Assembly: GCA_026545225.1 (NCBI GenBank)
Contig: CM048852.1
Span: 58,721,146 to 58,785,145 of the forward strand
Reading direction: 5' to 3'
Source: Cornus controversa
Lineage: Eukaryota; Streptophyta; Magnoliopsida; Cornales; Cornaceae
Length of the DNA stretch: 64,000 bases
In this document: positions 25,474 to 38,449 of the stretch, piece by piece
Position numbering within the stretch: the first letter of the stretch is position 1
Layout of the letters: each line of letters starts with the position of its first letter
Notes under the pieces: model-generated
What the model was told of the DNA's origin: nothing
What the model saw: only the letters and a program-made list of their open reading frames with translations
Databases searched by the model: none
Made by a program: the position numbers and the translations under genes

Positions 25474-25993
25474 CTATTTTCTCTATAAATATAATGTTTT
25501 TGAAATAAAAATTTGTTTAACTATTTTTTTTGTATTTTTGTAAATATTTATTTAAAAAATACTATATTTATATATAAAAAAATAGTATATAAACATAGTA
25601 AAAGGTATATATATTATTATAGTTCTTGTTAGGGGTGATGTTGTTAAAAAATAATTCAGATGGTGAATTTATACTTCTGAAAAAGTTTTAAGGAGTTTTT
25701 TTTGCACCTTTGTATATTAACAAAATAAATTCAAGTAAATAAAAAGACAAAATCGAAATAAAAAATTTACACATGTCAAAAAATGGTCAAGGTACATGTA
25801 CCTTTTTGTAAAAATAGGATTTGAGACGATTCATTTTAAAAAGTAAGTGGTCGTCTTCCCCCAAAGGTCTGTTCATTAACATTGACATTTCACCTATGAA
25901 AAAGTAGAACAGTTGCAATTAATTTATGATAGAGACCACCAAATGTTTTCTTTATCTTTCAAAAACAAAAAATTAAGTAATATATGTTGATGC

Positions 25994-26024
<31 letters not shown>

Positions 26025-26185
26025 CATGAATGACCGATGACATCTCTAGATCTTCTCCCCTCTTCATTAGATGACCGATGCATGCATTTTGCTCCCACCA
26101 ATGTCTGATCACATAAGTTTTCTGTTTAAAAGAAATTAATGGGTTTGCCACCCCATGACCGGAATAGTATACTGATAAAATAAAA

Positions 26186-26450
26186 GAGCACTTGTTTGTG
26201 TCCTCTTCTTACCTCTCTACACCCAGAAAAAAATGAAAAGGGAATAAAAATAAATAAGGACCAAAATTAAGTTCCCATTAAACAAGGTTGCACATCTAAA
26301 AAAGCACTGCCTGTATCCTCTTCTTACCTCCTACATCCATAAAAATGAAAAGAAAAGAAAAAAAATAGCACCAAAATTATATTCCCATTAAACAATGTTT
26401 CACATCTAAAAGAGGCTTGTATCCTTTTCTAACCCCCTACACCAAAAAAA
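26186..26450. repeat. Tandem ~110-bp repeat downstream of the Nudix gene
   Basis: The order 'tgt(g/a)tcctcttcttacct', 'aaaatgaaaag', 'accaaaatta', 'ttcccattaaacaa', 'cacatctaaaa' occurs at about 26198, again at about 26310, and partially at about 26409, with a spacing near 110 bases. It may lie in the 3' UTR of the Nudix gene. Confidence 0.75.
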
Positions 26451-26549
26451 TAAAAAATAAAAATAAAAATAAAATGGAAAATTAAAAATAAAGAATGCAG
26501 CAAAATCAACTCCAAAATGGTTCTTTAGGTAGGCATCTTGGAAACATAA

Positions 26550-29500
26550 TCAATGTTGGTCGTGAGAGGAAGCAGATGAAGGAACAAGATGTTCATCTTC
26601 CTTCACAGTGCACATCATACCATCAGCTTGCCACTTGGAGAAACCTTCCTCAAGAGCCTTTTGCATCCATGGATGCCGGCAACACTTGATAGCCTGAGGT
26701 ACTGTTAGCCAACTTCTTTGGCGAGTGCTCTGTTCTGGCCAAGACTCCAGCTCCTCCTTCACAAGCAAAGCAAACATGGCAGCTTTACACAAGCCTTCAG
26801 GACAGAATTCGTCTTGGAGTGTTTTGCTTTTGAATTTATAGTACCCCAGAAAATGCTGAAACATACAAGAGCACTTTAGAGGAATAAGGTTCAGATAACA
26901 ACACTATATGGAACCGCTGGTCTTGCAAGTTATATTTGAACTGGAAACCATTTATCATTCTACCAACAATATAAAAATGAATGAAAAGTAAGTCTGAGAA
27001 AAAACTGATTGAAAAAATCTTTATTCAGATCTTACTGGTCTTTTGGTAACAAGATTGAAGAGAGAATTATCAACACAAGGATGCGACCATCTTATACCAA
27101 AACGTCTACACAAATAAAGAAAAATCTAACCCACATATAAAATGGCTTCAGGTTTTTAAAACATATCTTTTGTATCCATTTATGGTTTATCAAGAACCAT
27201 GAATTGAAAACTTCAAGTTTCAGGCATTTACTCTATTGTGTGTCTCAAATTCCTAATTTGATTAGATTTCATTGTAGAGTTATATTCATTTAGGACAGTT
27301 CCTGTTAAGAAACTTGATAAAATGGACCTGTAGCTTGTCCTACGGGAAACTTGGGTTAGGACTCCCAATATAGATACCTAAACTATAGTTTGAGTCATTT
27401 GACATAAAAATTGAGAGAAACGTAGCCTCATGAAAAAGCTAGAATCTGTGAGGGCAACACGGCAATGCAATATAAGAGATACGGACTTCACACGGTGATG
27501 CAACTACTTCTGAAAAAAATTAAGAAACATAAAAATTGAGAGAAACGTAGCCTCATGAAAAAGCTAGAATCTGTGAGGGCAACACGGCAATGCAATATAA
27601 GAGATACGGACTTCACACGGTGATGCAACTACTTCTGAAAAAAATTAAGAAACAAATACAGCAAGAACACAACATTATATATGTATATATATTATATTAA
27701 TGTAGAGATGTAAAAATATTAAAATATATATATTTTATATATAAATCTAAAATAATAATTGTTTTTCATGTTATATATATTTTTACTAACATTACCTAAT
27801 AATAAAGTTATGACAAACAAGCTAAAGGCTATATTGCATGGACATGTATTTTAAACTTTATTAATCATGATATATTATCAATACTTCTTTTTTATAAAAA
27901 AATTAAGCTTTTCCTAATAATTTTTCTATAATATTATATCATTGTTTCTGTTTTTTTTTTTTTTTTTTGGTTCTACGATGGTAATGTCAAGTCTCTTAGA
28001 GTACCTCATACTCCATCACCAAGTACATGCAGCACCCCATCCCACATGCAGCCTATAGTATATTATGATATTAAACTTGAAAAAGTTACATTTTAACGTT
28101 CAAAACTAGTTAAACATGTGTCCTAAAATATCTAAGAAGTATCAAAATACATGTTCAATATATATATAAATTCAAATTATGGATATTTTTGGAAAATATT
28201 AGACATGTATCTGAGAACTTGAGCAGTGTCGGTATCCGATCCGAGCACGATATGGATATGTCCCCCTAATAGAAGTATTCGTGCAAAGAGTTTGAAAAAT
28301 ACCAAAAGTGAGGATGCAAGAGGGGTTTGCATCATGGCTCAAGTAGCCTTATTGAGCACTGGATATTAGCTGCCAAATATGCTAAGTAGAAAATAGGGCA
28401 CCGCTTGGGCCCCTCGATTTTGTCGATGAACAAGCCAAAAAATGGGACTAAAAGCAAATAGTGAAGTTGTTAAAAAACTAACCCCATATCAAACGAGAAT
28501 TCCTTTCGTAATGCTTAGGACTAGAAAATTTTGTACTATTTAATTTGGAAGTTCAAGCAAACGCGCGCGCACGAACTCTAAAACCTCCCCTTTGGGGAGG
28601 AGAGATCATACCATCTGGGCTAATGGCCCTGTGGTTACTGTTTAATTGTTCTTTGAATGAAAATTGAGGTATACTCTAGTCGGTGTTTATGAACCGGGTT
28701 AAAACAGAGGCTTTATATGCTGAGAACTGAAATGAAATCCCTATAAGGTTGACATTCTTGATCCTTGTCGACCATATTAGAATGCTTTGATGCAATTCTT
28801 CTCCTGAATTTTTTAGCACAAAAATTGTTCCTTGATCTTCTCAGATGCTGAATTGGTGATCCAGTCTTTGGTTGACTAATTTTACATAGGTCTGACACTG
28901 AAAAGTATATATGCTTCATTTATTTGTTGTGTTTAATAACTAATGCATCTGAATCTTGAGATACCACCTCCATTTTTTTAGGGAATTATGTGATATGGGA
29001 AGGCGAAGTTATTTCTTTCTAAAAGAATTTATTGATGAAGAAAAGGAAGATGTACAAAAAAATATACTTATCTTTCTAAATAAAGAGAAAAACGGAAAAC
29101 CGGGGAGGGGGTCTAGAGAAGGAATCCACTCTCTCATTGGCCAACCTATGGATCAATCTAATGAGCTCCCTCTAAAGTAAATTACAAATCCAAAATCACT
29201 CTCAAAGGGAAGGGTGATGTCAAAATCAAGGAGATGAAGATCTCAACTATCCCACCACCACATCGGAATCATCCTCCATTACACAATGTTGCAGTTCAAG
29301 GCTGATGATTCCTGAATCCTTCCTAAGGACTCGCAGAAAATATCAATGGATCCTATGAGAGTCACAGTTCCCAGCAGATGGCCATTTGCATTTACAAAAT
29401 ACCGGTGCATTTTGAATTAAGAAAGCATATTTTGAGAACTCCTCAATCTATACCATGAGGATAGTACAAATCTAAAATCTCTCCCAAGTAATTGCATCTG

Positions 29501-32500
29501 GACTTCCTGAATGCCGGTTGCACTGAAAAATATTCCTGAATTCCTGATGCACCAAACCACTGCTAGCAAACTAAAGAAATGGAAAGAACTAAGAGTGTGG
29601 TATATTGTACTGCCCAAAGTCCTAAGACAAATTGTAGGAAATATCGGGTCTTCCAAGTGATCGCATTTGAAGTATCTAATAATCATAATAACAGTAGCAA
29701 TAACCTTAGCAGGGACACAAGTTGACAAGCATGGATCTTTTTCTTTTCCCCCTCTGAGAGATTCCGGTATTTTGGGTTTGAAACTGTGTTAGATTGATTC
29801 TTCAAGAATGCATGAAGTACACATGTCAGATACATGATACCTCTGACGTGGGTATGAGATATGTTGGAAACACCTTTGGTTGAACATGCACACAAAAAGT
29901 ATATTAAATAATTCAATTTTATTACATTATTGATGCGTATGTTGAAAACTATGTAATTTTTACTCCTGAGAAAAGAATGAAAAATATTATATGATATAAA
30001 CATTTAGCAGTGTACCTGTGTCTCATGAGATTTGACACGTACAACACTTGCACACATACCCACACAAGAAACTTTGATCCAGTCCATGCATATGTGCAAG
30101 ATATGCACTAGCACATACTTCTTAGAAGCAAAACGTGTTATGAAGCATTTTATCCCCCTAAAGTGAGGCAAAAACTGTAAGGTGCTGAAGCTTATGCAAA
30201 CTGTTCTCTCCTCATAAGGTGAGGCAAAAACCTCAACATACAGATAAAATTGTGACAATTTGTACTAAAATAATAAAAGTGGAGTAAAAAAGGCAAAGAA
30301 ATGATAAACAAGGAAAAAATATTTTTCAACACATCAATTACATTTAGACTCTAAGGGCTAGCCTAGTGCACGAGGCTCCCGCCATTGCGGGGTCTAGGGA
30401 GGGTCAGATGTACACAGCCTTGCCTCCGCATGCAGAGAGGCTGTTTCCGGTTTTGATCCCGTGACCTCTAGGTCACAATGGAGCAAATTTACCGTTGCGC
30501 CAAGGCCTGCCCTCTGTAGGAGCATATTAGTATAGTTATGCAATAAACTAATCTGATGTTGCATCACTAATATAATTATATAAAGATTTACATAGAAATA
30601 ACAAAACAGAGGTTCAAAATGAAGCACTGCTGGAAATGACAAGCATAATCACTCTAATTGTACATAATAAAATAATTGTGTACGATAATACTACTTACAA
30701 ATAGCATGTGTACATAGGTGAGTAAATAGTTATTTGATTCAATATAACCAATAACAAAAGCGCAATGGTTTTGGTCACTGAATATATTACAGTAAGAAAT
30801 TTAAATATTATGACACATGAGGCTTATCCCTAATCAATTAATGCATCAAAACGCTATTCTCTACGTTGGCTCATGAGGCGTATGCCTTATGAGACCCTTG
30901 CCTAATTTTGAAAGACTGGAGGCATTTTAAAACAACTTCACCATTTGCAATCCTTAAGGTGGACCACAACAAAGCCTTTCGAACTATCGAATATGATCAC
31001 ATTGATAAATCACAGCACATCCTTTGTGTTAGAGAGTTATTTATGTTCTTTTGTGTAAAGGGACAGGCTAGAGTAGTCTTTTCTTCTATTTTTTGTTAGT
31101 CAGCTTATTAGGGATTCAATATAAATCTCTCTGTAATCATTTTTTTTTTATAAATCTCTCTGTAATTATTTTACGTATTGTATTTTTGCAGCTTAATGAC
31201 ATTTACTTGCTTCCTTTTCTTCTCATCTCTTCTCTTTCTTATTGATAAAAAATTAACAATTTGGACTTCTAAGAAAGCAAAAGTACTAATTATGACAATT
31301 TATCATAAAATTTTATGTACTTTTTCAGAATATTGTAACATGCAGAGGCAGAAAAATAAAGGGGGTCTTACCATTAAATCTCCTCTCACACCAGCCTCTT
31401 CTAAAGCTTCACGTGCTGCTGCCTGCTGAACAGTTTCATCATTTTCCCATCCACCCTATAATAAAGAAATATCAACCACGAACAAATTATGACTTTACTA
31501 TCTCTGATTCTATAATTTACTCAAGAAAAATATAAATAAATAAAAATGATATGAATGTCTCTCATACCACTGAGCCTCTAGCTTATAAGGTATGTCCTCC
31601 CCTTCACAAATGGGAGGTTGAGTGCTCAAATCCCCTTTGGGCATAGAGGGTGTGTTGAATTGGGTGTGGTGTGTGTGCTCTTACTTACCAAAAAGAAAAA
31701 AGAATGTGTATCAAAAATTAATGACAATAAGTTTTTATCTATATCATCATTTCACTCCAAGCTATGCATATCAAAACCAACCAATTTTGTTATAGAATTT
31801 AAAATGGAATTCATAAAGAATTAATTATGAATTTCCATAGTAATTGATATACAAATTGATATATGCGTGTGTGACTCTGTGCAATAACAGATGAATGCTT
31901 ATGGAGAGTTTTTAATCTAAAAGGAGACAGGTTACGTTGTTCATATCTCAATGTACTCAAGTCTTTCTTGTCTTAATGTTGAATTGTACACTATAAAACC
32001 CTTTCAAACTGCTAAGTGTATAAAAATCCACAATAAACAAGTTAACTAAAATTATGGGATTAACACTTGAACTTTCTGGCATATTATTTGTTATCAAGAA
32101 CGCCACAGGTGAGATCGTGAGCAACTCAACTAGCATTAAGGGAAAAAAAGGATAAATTACATTGACCTTCCTTAGGCTATGCCTTAAAACACACGCATAG
32201 AAGATATGTGTTTATTACACTAGCCTCCCCATCAGACTTTGTCAAAATAACAGTGTTAGGCAATACGTATGAATTGACTCTTTTGCCCTTCTCTTATTTT
32301 ATTTATTTTTATGAAAAAAATCAAGGATCGTTCCCTAGTTAGTGAGTAAAACACTTGAACATAAGTGTCATTAGTACAAGGTTGAGCCTCAGAGCAAACA
32401 CTTTGAAAAATACCAAAAGTTAGGTCCTTGAGATTTTCCTCCCCATTTCTTGCTATAGCAGCACCAAAACTAGGTAATGCCCTTTTTTTATTAAAAAAAG

Positions 32501-35500
32501 ACGATTATACACTTTGTTTTCCTCACTATTTTCTTTTCATACCCTTTTTCTCTCTCTAATATTTACGAGTTTCTTTCTCTCTAAAATTTCTCTCTTCTCT
32601 CTCTTTGTACTCTCTGCTCTCCACCACTACACCACCACTTCTCTTGACCTCTCCATCAACATCTATTTAATACTTGTAATGCATTGAACACTTAATCTAT
32701 ATGTTTCATCTCATAAGTTCATAACTACAATGATACATTATGCAAATGGAAAATGATTGATCTATAAGAATATCTACTACAATTTCTCGGTAATCTATCA
32801 ACCTGTTGCTGATTAGAGCAGTAACGTGGATTTTAGCATTTGTAAAATGGATGTATTGAATGATGAAAATTACTGCAACTTCATGATTTGGAATCCATAT
32901 AAATATATATATATATAAACCCACACACACAAGCTCTCATGAATAGATAGATTCAAGGTCTTCTTCAACACGGCCCCCTTTTAGAGAGAAAAAAAATAAG
33001 CAAGAAGGGGAATTTCTTGAAAAAGAAAGTGAGAATAACATAGACCCAGAGTACAATGTCATGAGCATTGTATCTTCATGACATGGAGAAGTACTTCCAG
33101 AGTACAATGTGCTTTGTTAATTTCAATCAAGATTATTGAAAAAAAAAAAAGATTATATTAAATAACAAAGCAATATATGCTTCATGCAAAAGAACAAAAC
33201 ACATGCAATAGTGACATATTTCTGCATTAAGTATAGACAAGTCAAAGTTGTTAATATTAGAGAGTAAAAAGAAAAGGAAAAAAGTTTAATAATTATTTCC
33301 ATGAGAAGACATAATAAGATGATAACCACAATAGATATTAAAGAATCAGCAACAGGAGCCTACATACCACGTGTTTCAGAAAAAGATATAATTTTGGCAC
33401 AAAAACCCTGTAATCAAAGAAGCAGTGACAGACACAAATCTAAACAGAACTTCAAAATTACAAAATTCACATTACCTTTGGAAACAAAAGACCCGGCCCA
33501 CTAGTTGAGCTGATCATTAGTACCTCAACAATCTTGTCCGACATGGCACCACTATTTTCTTCAGAAATTCTATACTTGAAAGGAATACACCTGTCAATGA
33601 TTGTGTGAGTGAGAACATAATTATTGTCAATCAGCTCCAATCTATAATATCTCATAACAAAACAGCCTATATTTTCACAATTATAGAATTTTCCAAAGGA
33701 AAAAAAGTATTCAAAAATCAATATCTTGGATTAAAAGTCAAGTTAAAACGGGTTACAAAATAGTAATGAAAATAAACGACGAGTGGCTAGGTTGGGCAAT
33801 AACTGATTTAGACTTAACATTCACCATTATTTGCACAAAATGGTGGTTCTCACACTCGAACAAGTGTTTTTACATTCGCAGTGCAAGCTATTACAGGGAA
33901 CGTCCCTAATTCCTCCATTTAACTATAGTAAATATTCATCCCCAAAGATATTAATCAAAGCATATGACAACTAAATTACCAAAAAGAGGGGAGAAAATAA
34001 AGAATCTAAAGTAGGCTTTAATCCCTCCTCCCAATGCCTGATTATAAGTAAACTAAAAACTCATACTTCAGCTTAGGTATTAAAAACTCCACCCTTTCAA
34101 TTGATGGAACGTTCATCCCAAATGTACCAAATGAGGTGGAGGGAATTTCCATCCCAAACTACCTGCTGACATAACCACCATTTCCATAATGTTTGCATAT
34201 TAGATGAAGAAACCATAACTTAGTGAGATGGTAGAAGCTCGGACTATCAAGTTTAAATCACAATTTTAAGTACGAGGACAAGCACTTCATGCAAATAAAT
34301 CGAGCAGTTAGGCCTATAAATAAGTCCACCCTCTCATCATTATGGATCCAAAGGGACAACAATTGTTAATGTCTTTTCCATTTTTCTTTATCTTAGCGAC
34401 AAGAAAAAACATGTTGACCTAACTAGAGAGAGTGACATGTAAAACCACTTGGAGATGACCTATCAATTTATCAAAATTTACACAACTGTGCTTCCTATAT
34501 TACTTGCATCGTCAAACTCTAGAGAGTAATAAAGACTGCAGCAGTGCAGAGTGCCAGATTAGAGCTCCAAGTAATTTAAATATTAACCACTCAAACAAGA
34601 TATAAAACGACCTCTGCTAAACAAGATCCAGAACTAGACCAAATAGCAATCATCAAATCAAAGGAGTTTGATATTCTTTTTTCTTATTTTCAATCATACA
34701 AACAAGAATTTTGTAAAAACAATACATGAGCAGTAAGCAAACAACCATGGGAACAAAAAACTGGGAAATTACGACTCCTTAAGTTACTCGTAAATATGAG
34801 TAACATGGGCCAAAAATCAAGTTTTGACAACTAGCTTGCGGTTAGATTGCATAAAGCACAACCAAATCGCAAACAAATCCAATTTTTCTTTGTTTTTCCC
34901 TTTCATAAACCAATACATAATCTTTTTTCTAAATCTAAAAAATTGTTTCCCTTGAAAGCACAAGAAAACAACTCTTTCAGATCAGGACAACAATATGCAT
35001 ACACATCATCCCAATAATCTATCCAAATGATAACATACAAAGAGAAGTGGCTATCACTGTCATACACAGATGAAGCAATGACCTAAGGTGTATTTCTCGC
35101 CTCCCAAGCACTACATTCTCTAGGTAACTTTCAAGTTTCAAGTCCTCTTAATGGCTTCGTTGCAGATTATACTAAAATAAGAACACCCATCTTCCCCACC
35201 CCCACCCCAAAAACATAAATAGATAATTAAAATAAATAAACCCAAAAAATGCATTTTGTTTTGGTTAATAACTAAACAGACAAAATTTTGGGAAATCATT
35301 CAAAAAACAAAAATTATAATAATAATGATTGTATGGCTTTGGTGGACAAATCACCCTAAGCAAAATTTCTAAAGGGTCATCCAGAAAGGCCAATTGTGGA
35401 CATGACTACAATTTAGAAGACACCACAACTATAATGCCTGAAAATGAACCATTCACAACATCAGTAACCCATATTCCTAACATAAAACAACAGCATTTAC

Positions 35501-35548
35501 ACACAAAAAATAAGGGGAAAGAAAGAAAAAAAAAAGATTTGAGAGGAT

Positions 35549-35589
<41 letters not shown>

Positions 35590-35667
35590 GGATTACCCGG
35601 CAACCAGGCGGCAACCATCCTCATAACGCTGCTGGTGACGACCAGTGCGGGCCACCAATTCAGACAT
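26550..35667 (-). CDS. Nudix hydrolase, NUDT16/12/13-like (DIPP-type), 4 exons
   Basis: Nudix hydrolase of the plant NUDT4/12/13/16/17/18/21 group, related to diphosphoinositol-polyphosphate and diadenosine-polyphosphate phosphohydrolases. Exons in transcript order: 35667-35597, 33590-33476, 31455-31372 and 26855-26550, joined in phase to 191 aa (family members are about 180-200). The N-terminus begins MSELVARTGRHQQRYEDG. The complete Nudix box (G-x5-E-x7-RE-A-x-EE-x-G-V) is encoded by exon 3 at residues 63-85, with the catalytic REALEE helix intact. Exon 4 carries the conserved FxPEGLCKAAMFAL and ELESWPEQ segments and a C-terminal HPWMQKAL block. The enzyme should hydrolyse a nucleoside-diphosphate-linked or pyrophosphorylated inositol substrate using Mg2+ or Mn2+. 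NUDT16 relatives are predicted to be mitochondrial, but no clear presequence is visible here. The introns are long (2.0, 2.0 and 4.5 kb) and hold SINEs and other repeats. Its 5' end faces away from SMG7's terminator region, on the same strand. Confidence 0.93.
27402..27651. repeat. Perfect 125-bp tandem duplication in Nudix intron 3
   Basis: The segments 27402-27526 and 27527-27651 are identical as far as I can read, head to tail. Identity implies a very recent duplication, or an assembly artefact. It is non-coding. Confidence 0.92.
29417..29728 (-). pseudogene. Possible LINE ORF2 C-terminal fragment in Nudix intron 3
   Basis: A 103-codon frame contains LLAVVWCIRNSGIFFSATG followed by a basic tail, recalling the 'LAVVW-x-IW-x-x-RN-x-x-(I/V)F' block near the end of plant LINE-1 ORF2 proteins. 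The RN pair is disturbed and there is no upstream reverse transcriptase. The match is short and uncertain. Confidence 0.25.
30358..30516 (-). mobile_element. SINE (Au-like), in Nudix intron 3
   Basis: Read on the minus strand it starts GAGGGCAGGCCTTGGCGCAA, with a pol III box A (CTTGGCGCAACGGTAAA), then GTGACC and a box-B-like GGTCACGGGATCAAAACC. It continues through CAGCCTCTCTGCATGCGG and GACCCTCCCTAGACCCCGC to a GTGCACTAGGC end. This order is that of the widespread plant Au SINE family. Its homologue lies at 49013-49180. Confidence 0.75.
31562..31705 (+). mobile_element. Probable tRNA-derived SINE in Nudix intron 2-3 area
   Basis: Box-A-like CTAGCTTATAAGG and box-B-like GGTTGAGTGCTCAAATCC are about 40 bases apart, followed by GTGTGTTGAATTGGGTGTGG and a GTGTGTGCTCTTACTTACC end with an A-rich tail. 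This is the usual layout of plant SINEs. It lies just upstream (in gene orientation) of Nudix exon 3. Confidence 0.5.
35549..35589. repeat. (TA)n(GA)n microsatellite next to Nudix exon 1
   Basis: About ten TA units followed by about nine GA units, starting seven bases inside Nudix intron 1. The GA/TC part forms a pyrimidine-rich stretch immediately after the donor on the minus strand. Confidence 0.9.
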
Positions 35668-37485
35668 TTTCCTTGTATATCACAACCACCTCCTTTCAAT
35701 TATATATCTTTCAACTTGAATTGAGCTTATCATACTGTTTCTTGGTTTTGAATACCACACCAAAATATCTCTTTCTTTCTTTACAACCGAACCGAAGATT
35801 GTATCTCTCAAGAATGTTTCATCTCACCGCCATCGATCGGTAGGTCCAACCCGTTCTGTTCTGTTCTTGGAGTTGTGTTTGTTTTGCGGTTGTAGAGAGA
35901 GAAAGGGGGTGCTTGAGTTGAGGCTAGCGCATGGATCGGAGTTTGCTTTTTGGGTTACGATTTTCACACGACCTTAGAGCCCATTTGGCAGAGCAGCGAA
36001 ACTGCGAAAAGTCTTTTTTTTTTTTTCTTTTTTTCTTTTTTTTGAGATCTGGCTTTGAGTATTTGAATCTCTAATATAGGTAAATAATATAAACGTTTCT
36101 TCTTTATAAAAAAATCCTAAATTAGAGTTTTTTTTTCCACCTTTTTTTTTTTAGTTCAGATGTGTATACACATGCAAACGTTGCTTTTGTAGTGATCAAT
36201 GTCTTATTATTACTATTCAGGAAAAATAAAATGTCTTATCATTACACAACTGAAAGCAAATAAGTAAAAAGAATTAGGTACAATTACTTAAGCTACAATT
36301 AGAGTGTTTAATTGAGATGTATAATGACAACAATGTGTTAGTTTTCCTTTTTTGATTTTAATAACGAGGAATCGTTTGGTCAGTGACTATCCAAAAAATT
36401 ATTTGAGTGTGCGTGACCTCAAATAATAACAAGATAACAAATTTCAAAGTTTCATAATAAATTAAATATTTTAATATTTATTGATAATTTAATTGAGTAT
36501 ATTTTTAATTGTCCTCAACCAGTTTTTATATTTTTAAAATGTTGTATTATAGTTTCATTATTTATGCGACTAAAATATAGCATATATTATCAAACCATCA
36601 CTCATCTATTGATTTTTCATTTGATTGCGCAATCGGTGTTTTCACAATATTCATGATAGAAAATGCCTTATCTACAATGACAATCACAACTGATACTATC
36701 AATACTAATGTCACAAGCAAATAAATTAATTAATGCACCTTGTCTTTTTTTTATTTCAACTATTTTTTTTTCTTTTCAAGACTACTAAAGGCAGAGAATG
36801 AATCATCAAATTTTATGATATTAGGGCAATGAAGAAAATTATTCGAAGAAAATTGATGAGACGGATTAGTTTTTACTTTTCAAAGGCGGAGAATGAATCA
36901 TCTAGATAACATACAAAATAATAACTCGATATTTACTTCCGTAAAATAATTATTTAGTTCTTGAAGTTGTATATTTGTAATGGCATAAAACATATAGAAA
37001 GAGCTATTAAGTTTGAGCCAAATATTTCAGTAATAAGTATTTTTATAGTAGAGGTTTTTATTAATTTTAGCGGGGGTACATATATTGTATTTTATAAAAT
37101 ATATAGGTATATAATAAAATAAAATAAAACTGGACTCTTTGTCGGTCCGTCCTGTATTTGGTCCGTTTCAATTATGCATTCTTTGAAGTACAACCCAAAC
37201 TCCGAATATAAGCAATCACCTCAACAATATGATAATTGAGCATAGTTTTTAAAACCCTATAAGCAATCATGTTATTTTGAATAGTCTATGAGTTCAATTG
37301 CTACAGAATTATGAAATAGTGTGATTTATCGATTCTGGGTAATTCTTTTGTTTAATGCCTTGAATTTGAGGGACATTAGTGTGTAGTCTTTTTGTCTGTT
37401 AGGTTACAAGCTTGTTTATACTTTATTAATGCTTTGAATTTGAGAGAGATTTATGTGTAGCTTTTATATAGATGTTCGACACGGG

Positions 37486-37529
<44 letters not shown>

Positions 37530-37650
37530 ATTAATTTTTTTGGCCTATAGAAACTTGTCATAATAAACCTTTGTAAGCATATCCTATTTTGTTTACCTGT
37601 TACTTGACTTTGCATAAAGGGAATCATGATCAAATACTGGACATCTTATG
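35668..37650. other. Nudix promoter/leader and intergenic region
   Basis: 35668 to about 35,950 is the likely 5' UTR and core promoter of the minus-strand Nudix gene. The rest is AT-rich without supported genes and ends in a (TA)n tract at 37,489-37,522. Confidence 0.5.
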
Positions 37651-37658
37651 GTATGGAT

Positions 37659-38173
37659 TAGGGATGACAATTTGTCCCATCCTGTCCCACCCCACCCCAC
37701 TCCACCCCGTCTTGTTTCATTTAAAACTTGTTTATTGAACCATTTAAGGAAACGGAGCAGGAATGGGGTTAGGAAAAATAATTCGCGCGAGTTCGGAATG
37801 AAGACGGGACACCTCACCCCGTTTAATTATATACTTATATATATAATATATAAAGAAAATATTAATATTATATATATCATACAACTATACAAGTTATATT
37901 ATATTATATTATATATATCATACAGAATAGTCATTGTATTGCATGAACCTAAATGTGTATTTTTAGTGTATATGTATCTAAATATCAAATTTATTATTAT
38001 AAAAAATTTTGCATTAAAAAAAATGTATAAACGAGCGGAACAGGACAGGAAAAATTAAACGGTTGCGGAGATGAAATTTGGGAATAATATTATAAACGGT
38101 TGCAAAACAGAAAAAGTTAAAACGATTGCGAAGACGGAAAAGTCAAAACCCGCCCCGCCCGTTGCCATCCCTA
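37659..38173. mobile_element. Non-autonomous hAT element (MITE)
   Basis: TIRs TAGGGATGACAA and TTGCCATCCCTA bound 515 bp. The 8-bp duplication gtatggat is perfect on both sides (37651-37658 and 38174-38181). GC-rich subterminal repeats (CCCCACCCCA-like on the left, CCCGCCCCGCCC-like on the right) surround an AT-rich non-coding core. It belongs to the same superfamily as the copy in the SMG7 intron but is a different family. Confidence 0.9.
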
Positions 38174-38449
38174 GTATGGATAAATTCATGCTTTATGCTT
38201 GTTTCTTTCTGTTTGCCAGGAAACAGAGAACAAAAGACGGTAACACATGACGTACGAATGATAATTTAATCTGTGTTGCCTCAACCCACTGTCAAAAATG
38301 AACATATAAATAAATACAGCCATACATTTCAAAGAGCCTCGAAATTGATGATCCTAGAGCAACGTAAGAAAAACTGGCATTCTTCAACAAAAGAAAACAT
38401 GGAATACTTGAGCAAAAGCAAGCACTTCTACAAGCAATAATGATGATAT

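Larger units (their letters stand above)
22099..26549. other. Intergenic region between the VQ and Nudix genes
   Basis: No supported gene. 22099 to about 22260 is the likely 3' UTR of the VQ gene. The rest holds (TA)n tracts (about 22787-22806, 24457-24480, 25013-25048, 25446-25472), the GT/GA compound microsatellite at 23111-23157, a CT tract near 23811-23826, a decayed repeat (23185-23640), and 110-bp tandem copies at 26186-26450 just past the Nudix stop codon. Confidence 0.6.
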
